Positions 38,219-45,800 of a stretch of DNA of 64,000 nucleotides are shown here, piece by piece (positions within the stretch are counted from its first letter, which is position 1; every line of letters starts with the position of its first letter). The DNA comes from Kolteria novifilia (GTDB taxonomy: Bacteria; Planctomycetota; Planctomycetia; Kolteriales; Kolteriaceae). The stretch is from positions 2,170,001 through 2,234,000 of the forward strand of contig CP036279.1 of the NCBI GenBank assembly GCA_007748055.1. Reading direction: 5' to 3'. The position numbers and the translations under genes are program-made. The notes under the pieces are model-generated. The model did no database searches and was not told the origin of the DNA. It saw only the letters and a program-made list of their open reading frames with translations.

Positions 38219-40054
38219 ATGAACCAATCCCATCTCCTCTCTCTTCATCGCATCGCTTTCACGGCCCTGATCGTCTTCGGGGCCAGCGTCTCGACCGTCG
38301 ATTCCGCTCGCGGAGAGGCCAAGCTCGGGGTTCATCGCTACCCCGAGAAACTCGCCGAGAAGACGGGGCTCGTCGACAAGGGGGCGGCGATCTACTGGGT
38401 CGTTCCCAACTCGCCGGCCGGCGTCGCGGGGCTGGAGCCTGGCGACATCATCACGTCGATCGACGGCCACGCGGTCAGCAGTTTCGCCAACCTGGCCAAG
38501 ACGATGAAGGATCTCGATCCGGGACAGCGAGTCTCGATCGACTACCTGCGTGGCGGAGAATCAAAGACCGCGACGGTCACTCTCTCGGTCTGGACGGGAG
38601 ATCTGACCGCGGAGGCCTATCGGTCGGCGTTGGCCTATCTCCAGGAACTGCAAGCCGAGCACGACAGCCCGCTGCTTCGCAAGGAGATGATCAGTCAGTA
38701 CTGGCTTGCCGGGGATCGCCGCAAGGCGCTGGCGGAACTCGAGCGGGCCGACGCCGCGTATCCGAATCAAGCGGAGTTCGCGTTTCAGCGGCTCGACTAT
38801 CTCTACAAGCTCGGCGACTTCGGAGCCTACGTGAAGGAAGCGCTGCGGCTCGCGAAGCTCCATCCCAACACCGCCCAGGCACGCCTCGATCAGGCCGAGG
38901 CGCTGCTCGCGACGGGTAAGAATGAGGAAGCATCCGCGATCGCGTCGAAGACGGCTCGCGAGTCGCTCTCGTTCGGGCTCAAGATGACCGACCTGACGGT
39001 CATGGCTCTTCAGCAGTGGGCAACGGCGCAGCTTCGTCTGGGACAACCGCTCACCGATCCGAGCCTCGGCACTTGGCTCAACAGCGTTGTCTGGGACAAG
39101 AAAGGGGTGAAGGGCCTGCAATTCTGGCGTTCGAAACTCGACGGTCGTGAGCCTTACCGCATCGCTTCCGGCAAGCGCAGCGAGCTTCCCTTCGACGCCT
39201 CGGGAGTCCTCTTTGGGCTGCTCCCGTACAAGATGCACGGCATCAAGGTCAGCATCAACGGGATGGAGGTTCCGCTAGCGATCATCGACACCGGGGCGTC
39301 TCACACGCTCTTTAGTCGTGAGATCGCCGAGGCGGCGGGCGTCGAGATCGGCGGCGCGACCCGCAGCGCGGCCGGTTCGCTTTCGTTCACCGCTCAATCG
39401 GGATTCGCTCGCGAACTGAAGATCGGCGACTTCGTCCTCAAGGACATTCCGATCAACGTGGGTAATCCGCCTCCGCTCGTGATGACCAAGGCGAAAGCCG
39501 CGTTGGGCGTCGACCTGATGCACCATCTTCGATTCACGATCGACTATCCGAACAGCAAAGTGACGGTCGTCAGCGCCGACGAGCCGCTCCCCGAGCCAAA
39601 GAACCCCGACGCGGTTTGGGACATTCCGCTGTGGCCATTTTCCGAGCACGTACTTAGTGAGGGCAAGATCGGGCCGAACCGTTTCGCCCGCACGCTCATC
39701 GACTCGGGCAACTTCGCGTACACTCTCGTTTGGCCGACGTGGGCTTCGGAGAACCTTCCGAACCACGGCGCGCCGTCGGGGTCGGTCTTTCTCTATGCGT
39801 TGAGCAATCCGCGGGTGACGATCAAGGGACTCGAGCTCGGGGGAAAGACCTTGCCGCCATGGCCCGCGATGGACATGCCGCCGGTCACGCTCCAAGGCAT
39901 CGACCTCGTCGACATCGTGATGGGACACGATTTGCTCTCGGGCTATCGGGTCACCATCGACATGCGTCGGCGGATTCTTCGTCTCGAAAGTGATGGAGAA
40001 ACGTTCGTCGCGCCCAAGCCTCGGACGATGATCCTGATGCCCGAGCGGAACTGA
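38219..40054 (+). CDS. PDZ protein with two retropepsin-like aspartic protease motifs
   Basis: A 611-residue exported protein. Signal peptide (about 10-35), then a PDZ domain (about 60-130; NSPAGVAGLEPGDIITSIDG), a TPR-like helical middle (about 140-300), and two aspartic-protease lobes. Lobe one has AIIDTGASHTLFS (DTG at 357-359). Lobe two has TLIDSGNFAYTLV (DSG at 495-497). Each carries one catalytic Asp, as in pepsin, although the local sequence looks retropepsin-like. Two lobes in one chain could act as an intramolecular dimer. No function is known; envelope protein processing is inferred. The ATG at 38219 is chosen to open the signal peptide. Confidence 0.82.
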   Translation: MNQSHLLSLHRIAFTALIVFGASVSTVDSARGEAKLGVHRYPEKLAEKTGLVDKGAAIYWVVPNSPAGVAGLEPGDIITSIDGHAVSSFANLAKTMKDLDPGQRVSIDYLRGGESKTATVTLSVWTGDLTAEAYRSALAYLQELQAEHDSPLLRKEMISQYWLAGDRRKALAELERADAAYPNQAEFAFQRLDYLYKLGDFGAYVKEALRLAKLHPNTAQARLDQAEALLATGKNEEASAIASKTARESLSFGLKMTDLTVMALQQWATAQLRLGQPLTDPSLGTWLNSVVWDKKGVKGLQFWRSKLDGREPYRIASGKRSELPFDASGVLFGLLPYKMHGIKVSINGMEVPLAIIDTGASHTLFSREIAEAAGVEIGGATRSAAGSLSFTAQSGFARELKIGDFVLKDIPINVGNPPPLVMTKAKAALGVDLMHHLRFTIDYPNSKVTVVSADEPLPEPKNPDAVWDIPLWPFSEHVLSEGKIGPNRFARTLIDSGNFAYTLVWPTWASENLPNHGAPSGSVFLYALSNPRVTIKGLELGGKTLPPWPAMDMPPVTLQGIDLVDIVMGHDLLSGYRVTIDMRRRILRLESDGETFVAPKPRTMILMPERN

Positions 40055-40110
40055 CGCTCACCACTCGACCAATTCATTCCTCGATCCCTCGTTGGCGAGG
40101 GGCTCGTTCA

Positions 40111-41043
40111 CTACGTTTCGGTGCCGAATTGCAACGGATCGATCATCCCTCTGTGTTCGTGAGGATGGGCACGGTGATGGTCGATCGGCTCGATATGGGT
40201 GACGATCCAGACGAGCCGGTTGTCAAAGAAGGTGCGGACGGCGTGTTCGAGTTTGGTCACCCGTCGGTGGGCTTCGGTCACGTTCATATCACCCGGCACT
40301 TGCACGTGCAACTCGATCCAGACCTGGTCGTTGATGATGCGGTAGCGGAGCTGGTGAAACGAGCTGATGCCAAGCCGTTCGACTTCGCTTTCGATGACGC
40401 CGACCAAGCGTTGGCTCTGCTCGGGATCGACGCGATCCATGAGTCCGAGATACGACCGCCGAATCAGCGACCAGCCGCTCCACATGATCAATAGTCCGAT
40501 CAGTCCCGCGGCGAGGGGATCGATCCAGACGTTGCCCGTGAGCATGACCAACCCGAGACCGATGATCGCGGCGAGTGTCGTCCAGACATCGGCGAGGACG
40601 TGCTTGCCATTGGCCACGAGGATGAGCGAGTGGTGGTTTCGCCCAACCCAGACCAACGCCATGCCGAGGATGAGGTTCAACACGGCCAGACCGACCGCGA
40701 TGACGAACCCGATGCCAAGATCGTGAAGTTGTTCCCCGGCAAGGAATCCGTGAACGGCGCTGGCCATCACCGCGATCGACGCGGCGAAGACGAGGGCTCC
40801 CTCGAAACCGGCGGAGAAATAGGCAATGCGGCCATGCCCGTAGGGATGGTCTCGATCGGCCGGTCGAGCCGCGTACCACAGGCTGTAGGCCGCGAATCCC
40901 GTCGCCGCGAGATGGACGACCGACTCGAGGGCGTCGGCGAGCAGGGCCGAGCTATGGGTGAGGAAAAAGGCGAACGACTTTCCCGAGAGCATCACGGCCG
41001 AGACGACGAGACTTGCGATCATGGCAAGGCGTCGAGGGTCCAT
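40111..41043 (-). CDS. Cation diffusion facilitator family metal exporter
   Basis: A 310-residue CDF transporter (FieF/ZitB-like) exporting divalent metals such as Zn2+, Fe2+ or Mn2+ against protons. Six helices fill residues 8-210. Metal-site segments are SSALLADALESVVHL in helix 2, HPYGHGR between helices 2 and 3, and NGKHVLADVWTT in helix 5. The C-terminal cytoplasmic domain contains WIELHVQVPGDMNVTEAHR and a His-rich tail (HIEPIDHHRAHPHEHR). The metal cannot be assigned from sequence. It is convergent with the aspartic-protease gene. Confidence 0.92.
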   Translation of the reverse strand: MDPRRLAMIASLVVSAVMLSGKSFAFFLTHSSALLADALESVVHLAATGFAAYSLWYAARPADRDHPYGHGRIAYFSAGFEGALVFAASIAVMASAVHGFLAGEQLHDLGIGFVIAVGLAVLNLILGMALVWVGRNHHSLILVANGKHVLADVWTTLAAIIGLGLVMLTGNVWIDPLAAGLIGLLIMWSGWSLIRRSYLGLMDRVDPEQSQRLVGVIESEVERLGISSFHQLRYRIINDQVWIELHVQVPGDMNVTEAHRRVTKLEHAVRTFFDNRLVWIVTHIEPIDHHRAHPHEHRGMIDPLQFGTET

Positions 41044-41163
41044 GAACGATTTGCCTCCGCGCGGGATTGACTCGAGCGCCGCCGAATGAGTCGAGAAAGG
41101 ACGGGGAGGGCCCGCTACAATAACTCATCGTATGGAATCAGCACGGATACGAGGGAATCGGCT

Positions 41164-41706
41164 ATGGGAAAAGGGCCTTGGATCGTCGCCAGCATGTTCG
41201 TCCCGGCTGTGTTCTTGTCGTTGACCGCCTGTCAACAACAAGCGGTGGTCAAGACGAATCCGAAACCCGAAGGAGTCAACAACGTGGCATCTGATCGTGT
41301 CGAACTGACCAACGCCGAGTGGAAGGAGAAGCTCTCTCCCGAGCAGTACTACGTCACCAGGCAGAAGGGAACCGAGCGAGCCTTTACCGGCGCGTATCAC
41401 GACTGCAAGAAGGATGGGGTTTATCGCTGCGTCTGCTGCAATCAGCCTCTCTTCGATTCGGATGCCAAGTTCGATTCGGGGACAGGCTGGCCGAGCTACT
41501 ACGAGCCCGTCGAGGGGCAAAGCATTCGCGAGGAGGCGGACAACACCCTCTTCATGCGGCGCACCGAGGTCTTGTGCAGCCGCTGCGACGCCCACCTGGG
41601 TCATGTCTTCAAGGATGGCCCCGAGCCGACCGGGCTCCGCTACTGCATCAACTCGGCCTCGCTGGTGCTCGACGAGGAAGAGGACAAGACGGACTCGGAG
41701 GAGTAG
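41164..41706 (+). CDS. msrB: Lipoprotein peptide-methionine (R)-S-oxide reductase
   Basis: A 180-residue MsrB that reduces methionine-R-sulfoxide in proteins. Two zinc-binding CxxC pairs are seen (CVCC near 85 and CSRC near 139). [11 protein letters not shown] and [19 protein letters not shown] contain the substrate site and catalytic Cys. The N-terminus is a lipoprotein signal with lipobox LTAC (Cys23), so the enzyme is predicted outside the cytoplasm. The frame opens at 41086, but the ATG at 41164 begins the signal. A possible -10 box TACAAT lies at 41116-41121. Confidence 0.93.
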   Translation: MGKGPWIVASMFVPAVFLSLTACQQQAVVKTNPKPEGVNNVASDRVELTNAEWKEKLSPEQYYVTRQKGTERAFTGAYHDCKKDGVYRCVCCNQPLFDSDAKFDSGTGWPSYYEPVEGQSIREEADNTLFMRRTEVLCSRCDAHLGHVFKDGPEPTGLRYCINSASLVLDEEEDKTDSEE

Positions 41707-41712
41707 CCGACC

Positions 41713-41945
41713 GATTGTCGTGATTGGTTAATTCATTGCCCGAAAACTTTTGGGTGTCGACGCCCACGCTCGCGTGGGCATGCGAAAGGGACTCGCTCGC
41801 GTGGGCATGCGAAAGGGACTCGCTCGCGTGGGCATGCGAAAGGGACTCGTTTGCGTGGGCATGCCGGAAGCGTCTTCGATTCGGCGAGTTCCCGTACGAT
41901 GGGTGGACGCGATTCCACGTCACGGACTTGCCAATCAAGAGACTA
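41713..41945 (+). mobile_element. MITE-like element with internal tandem expansion (233 bp)
   Basis: Left end GATTGTCGTGATTGGTTAAT and right end TTGCCAATCAAGAGACTA belong to the same family as 62111-62264. The internal hairpin GCCCACGCTCGCGTGGGC is followed by three perfect 27-bp repeats and a fourth decayed one. Removing three units returns it to about 152 bp. Its final CTA is the reverse complement of the TAG stop of the kinase gene at 41943. Confidence 0.8.
41767..41872 (+). repeat. 27-bp tandem repeat, three perfect units plus one decayed
   Basis: Units at 41767-41793, 41794-41820 and 41821-41847 are identical (each starts CGCTCGCGTGGGCATGCG). The fourth, from 41848, starts CGTTTGCGTGGGCATGCC. 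There are no spacers, so this is not a CRISPR. The unit is the internal core of the MITE-like element. Confidence 0.9.
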
Positions 41946-44219
41946 TCGACCGAGTTGTCCGCTCGCGGTTCGCGTCAGGATCCGCGAGAAGAGGTAACTT
42001 CCTCCGATCGCCAGCATGGCCAACAGTGGTGTCAGGACCATGACGATCAGCCGCGAGCGTTCGGTCGACGACAGGAGTGCGTCCCAGGAGTAGGTGGCGA
42101 TCACGGCGAGGTACTCGTCGGGCCGATCCTCGTCCCAAACGACGCGCTGCCCGTAGATGATCTGATCGCCATGAGTCGAGCCGAGGATCGCGACTTCCGA
42201 GGAGTTGCCGGTGAAGAGGGGATCGAGACTCGGGTAGACGGTCTGAACCTTTTCGCGCGTTCCCTCCGAGAGACTCGTCACCGGCCCCGGATCGGGTTCG
42301 AACAAAACGTAGCCATCCCGATCGACGATGTAGATGGCTCTGGCCGGATCGGCGGTGACGACTCCCGGAAACGCGAGATCGAAGTCGATCAGGATGGCGA
42401 GGACCGCCTCCTTCTCGCCGGTTTTCTCCGAGACGATGGCTTGGGAGGCGCCAATGCCGACGACATCGTCGTGGCCCTCCGCGATGCCGGGCCCCGCGAG
42501 CATTACCTCCTCCATGAAAACCGTGCCCGACTCCGCGCTCATCGGCTCGTCGAAGAAACGTCGTCCCTCCTCGACCCGAAGTCTCGCGGGTGGGGAGATG
42601 ATGAGGTGGTTCTGACTGCTCTCGGCGTGTTGCTCGTTGTAGGCACGGCTCACGGAAAGAAACTGCCGCCCCGTCTGGGCATCGATTAACATCATTTGGT
42701 AGATGTCCGGGTTTCCTTCGATCGTCGCCGCGAAGTCGAACGCCAACTGGCGGCGCGCCTCCTCGAACTTCTTCGTCTCTCCCTCGAGTTTGGTATCGAT
42801 CAGGCGTGAGACACTCTTTAGCTGGCCGCAGAGGACGACCAGGGAAGGGAGTCGCTTCAGCTTGGAATTGATCGAAAAGGCGAGTTCCTCGGCCTCGGAC
42901 TTCAGGTTCATCAGCTCGAGCCGGCCGGCCGAGTTGCTCCCCTGCCACGATTGGACGACGATCGACATGCCGACGGCGATCAGCAGGGTCGCGAGCAGCG
43001 CCATCGCTTGAGTGAGAAACGTGTGACGGACCGCCCACCGCGCCAGACGCTGGATGGGGGGCTCGCGATAGACCGACACCGGAACGCCCGCGAGGAAGCA
43101 ACGAATGTCGCGCGCCAAATCGACGGCGCTCGAGTAGCGATCGCTTGGTTTCGCCGCCATGGCGTGGGAACAGACGGCGTCGAGAGCGCGCCGCACGCGA
43201 TGGTTTCGGCTACGGGCTCTGGGGGTTGGCTGGCGGACGATGTTCGCCAACGCGACGGTTTGGCTCTCCCCGATCTCTTGGCGGTGGGGGGGCTCTCCGG
43301 TGAGGATGTGAAAGAGAATTGCCCCGAGCCCGTAGATGTCGGTCCTCTGGTCGGTCTGTCGGTCGTCGCCGAGCGCTTGCTCGGGTGACATGTAGGCGGG
43401 GGTGCCGACGATGGAGTCGCCGTCGCTGGTTGTTTCCGGGGACGGGGTGTTCGTGGCGATTTGTTTGGCGGTTCCCCAGTCGAGCACGATGACTTCGCCG
43501 AACTCGCCGAGAATGATGTTGTCGGGTTTGAGGTCGCGATGGATGACGCCTCGGCTGTGGGCGAACGCGATCGCTTGGCAAACGCTGACGAAGGCCTCGA
43601 GCAGGGCTTGTAGGTCGAGGGCGCGCGCGGCGTCGCTGGCGACTCGTTGATGTTGTTCGTCGATCGCTTGGGCCAGGGTACGACCATCGATGAGCCGCAT
43701 TGCGTAGTAGAGATCGCCATTCTCCTGAATGCCGACTTCGTAGACGGGAACGATGTTTGGGTGTTCGAGCTGGCCGGCGACTTGCGCTTCGCGGAGGAAG
43801 TAGCGTTGGGCGTCGGGGTCGGCGGCATATCTCGGTTTGAGTTCCTTGAGAGCGACTTGGCGCCCGAGGGTGTCGTCATGGACTATCCAAACGCGTCCTA
43901 GGGCCCCTTCGGCATGAAGGTGTTTTCGTTTGAGTCTGGAGGAGACGTCTCCCTTGAGCTCTCCTCGCTCGGCATCGGGACTGGTGGAACCGGGCGAAGC
44001 GTCGACGAGCTCGGGGACGGTCGAGTCACGTCGCTGAAGTTCGCGTTCGATTTGGTGGCGAGCTTCCTCGTCGAGACGGCCGGAGGCGATGAGGTCCTCC
44101 ATCAGCGATGGTCGGGCATCACGACGGCTGGCATCGAGAGCGTCGAGGAACTCCTCGCGATCGACGATCCCGAACTGAAGAGCGACGACGGCAAATCGAA
44201 GGTCCTCGCGGGTCAACAT
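41943..44219 (-). CDS. Ser/Thr protein kinase with extracytoplasmic Cache-like sensor
   Basis: A 758-residue protein. A short N-terminal helical domain precedes the kinase domain (about 93-360) with GRVWIVHD, VALKEL, HRDLKPDN, DWGTAK (DWG for DFG) and YMSPEQAL; catalytic residues are complete. A membrane helix (about 402-425) leads to a roughly 290-residue outer domain with Cache features (FAATIEGNPDIYQMMLIDAQTG, AIYIVDRDGYVLFEPDP). A second helix (about 727-748) is followed by only 10 residues. The TAG stop is the terminal triplet of a MITE-like element, so the original C-terminus may have been longer. It likely senses a small molecule outside. Confidence 0.9.
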   Translation of the reverse strand: MLTREDLRFAVVALQFGIVDREEFLDALDASRRDARPSLMEDLIASGRLDEEARHQIERELQRRDSTVPELVDASPGSTSPDAERGELKGDVSSRLKRKHLHAEGALGRVWIVHDDTLGRQVALKELKPRYAADPDAQRYFLREAQVAGQLEHPNIVPVYEVGIQENGDLYYAMRLIDGRTLAQAIDEQHQRVASDAARALDLQALLEAFVSVCQAIAFAHSRGVIHRDLKPDNIILGEFGEVIVLDWGTAKQIATNTPSPETTSDGDSIVGTPAYMSPEQALGDDRQTDQRTDIYGLGAILFHILTGEPPHRQEIGESQTVALANIVRQPTPRARSRNHRVRRALDAVCSHAMAAKPSDRYSSAVDLARDIRCFLAGVPVSVYREPPIQRLARWAVRHTFLTQAMALLATLLIAVGMSIVVQSWQGSNSAGRLELMNLKSEAEELAFSINSKLKRLPSLVVLCGQLKSVSRLIDTKLEGETKKFEEARRQLAFDFAATIEGNPDIYQMMLIDAQTGRQFLSVSRAYNEQHAESSQNHLIISPPARLRVEEGRRFFDEPMSAESGTVFMEEVMLAGPGIAEGHDDVVGIGASQAIVSEKTGEKEAVLAILIDFDLAFPGVVTADPARAIYIVDRDGYVLFEPDPGPVTSLSEGTREKVQTVYPSLDPLFTGNSSEVAILGSTHGDQIIYGQRVVWDEDRPDEYLAVIATYSWDALLSSTERSRLIVMVLTPLLAMLAIGGSYLFSRILTRTASGQLGR

Positions 44220-44746
44220 TGCTCAGGATCTCTCGGACGGCTAGGGCGCGGAGGGGAGGCGCTCACCGATCGGAAGGGATCGCGCCCTCTGACGTCATAG
44301 AAAACGAGTCAAAGAGATCACCTCGAGATGACAAAACGGAATGAGTCTGGGTGAGCGCGCGGACTCAACGGTAGGAGCAACGCGAGCGCTCGCTGTCGAG
44401 AAGCGACGGACGCAGAGCGAACGGACGATTCGCTCAACGCCGCTTAGCAGAAAGAGATAGGGGGAGGGCATCGTCGATCCATCGCGAAGCCCCCGCGGAA
44501 GTTGAACGATCCTGCGATGTCGGTCGCATGGTATCTACGACCGGAACCGAATACAAACAAACGTCAGTGGTAGGTCCGGTACAAACGAAGCTCCGGAGAA
44601 GGATCTCCGGTCCTTGCCGTGACTGAATCAATGCCGAAGAGCGAGTCAACGAGACGCTAGTCGAGGAGGGTCACTGGTGCCCAAGTCACCAGTTCGTGAC
44701 CATCGCGACTTCCATGTTTCCTTGTCTTCACCCCAAACTGGCTTGA
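44220..44746. other. 527-base intergenic region without a supported gene
   Basis: It lies upstream of the Cache kinase and downstream of the RRM gene. It includes a 7-bp perfect hairpin (CCGGAGA-AGGA-TCTCCGG, 44593-44610). Short frames on both strands have poor codon bias. The kinase promoter should be here. Confidence 0.45.
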
Positions 44747-45076
44747 TCAATAACGGTCGCGAAAGCCGCCTCCTCCGCCACCGCGATGTCCACCACCGCC
44801 GCCACCGGGTCCTCCGGGGCCACGACGCTCCCGTTCGCGAGCCTCGTTCACGGTAATGGTGCGACCGTTCATGCTCGACCCGTTGAGGGTCTCGATCGCT
44901 TGGTCAGCTTCTTCGCGCGAATCCATTTCGACGAACCCGAAGCCTCGGGAACGCCCGGTCTCACGATCCTTGATCACCGTCGCGGAAAGCACGGTCCCAT
45001 GAGCGCTGAAGTACTGCTCCAGCTCTTCCGACGTGACAGACCATGGGAGTCCGCCCACGTACAACTTCTTCGGCAT
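44747..45076 (-). CDS. RNA-binding protein with one RRM and Gly-rich tail
   Basis: A 109-residue protein. A single RRM carries RNP2 (KLYVGGLPW) and RNP1 (RSRGFGFVEM) and is followed by a Gly/Arg-rich tail (PGGPGGGGGGHRGGGGGGF). This is the plan of the bacterial Rbp family, often induced by cold and thought to bind single-stranded RNA. The ATG at 45076 is chosen, with GGAGAGGG eight bases upstream. The leader contains a 12-bp palindrome and a second hairpin, which could be regulatory. Confidence 0.93.
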   Translation of the reverse strand: MPKKLYVGGLPWSVTSEELEQYFSAHGTVLSATVIKDRETGRSRGFGFVEMDSREEADQAIETLNGSSMNGRTITVNEARERERRGPGGPGGGGGGHRGGGGGGFRDRY

Positions 45077-45112
45077 TGGTATCACCCTCTCCACCGAACA
45101 CTTGCCAGACAA

Positions 45113-45389
45113 ACAAAACTAAGCACCCGTTGTCGACCCCGTCTCACCTAAAGGACAACGGTACCGTTCTTTCCCGGTGTGGGAAAGCGGAAACGGTTCC
45201 CTTTGTCACTCCCATGCAAGGCGGTGCGGCACGGAAGCTGGCATGTTAGTGGCGGCGACCGCATTGAAAGGCCACCACCACGATCGACTCGGCAGAGGGA
45301 CTCTGGCCCACGTTCGTACTTGCGAATCTCGCTCTCGAGCGTCGATACCCGCGTGACGCTCAGCGAAGCCTTTCCCCTCCATCACACAC
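45113..45389. promoter_or_regulatory. Leader/promoter region of the RRM gene
   Basis: On the minus strand this is upstream of the RRM start and downstream of tRNA-Leu. A perfect 12-bp palindrome AACGGTACCGTT (45157-45168) is followed by TTTCCC-GGTGT-GGGAAA. Both lie about 80-110 bases before the start codon. Confidence 0.45.
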
Positions 45390-45475
<86 letters not shown>

Positions 45476-45800
45476 CTCAGTCCGTCAGAATACGTGGGCC
45501 GGGACCAGCCGTCAAGCAAACTGACCAATCCTCGTGGACTCCTAGCCTGGGACCAGTCAACCGCTTAGGCCAAAGTCCCGCTGTTTGGAGCGTTTGGACC
45601 CCCACAAAACTGCAGGAAACCTGACCAAGAGGGACGACTTTTTCACAGAGAGCACAACCTCGCAAAGAGTTCATGACATTTTCACAAAACTTTGTTCCCG
45701 CCGCCGGCCCCGTCACGCCTCGCGCGCCGATGCCATCCCGCCGCGGTGACGTTCGCGTGGCACTTGATCTCCGTGCCGACGTTCGGCGACGCCGAAAGGG
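45476..45800. other. 325-base spacer, tRNA-Leu promoter and 3' end of the methyltransferase
   Basis: No supported gene. The AT-richer part (about 45560-45700) may hold the tRNA promoter on the minus strand. Confidence 0.4.

Noticed and set aside
41767-41872. Regular repeats that could be read as a CRISPR array
   Set aside because: The 27-bp units are directly adjacent with no spacers, and they form the core of a larger inverted-repeat element. No cas genes are present.
44434-44649. Minus-strand frame of 71 codons
   Set aside because: The composition is not protein-like and no start signal is visible.
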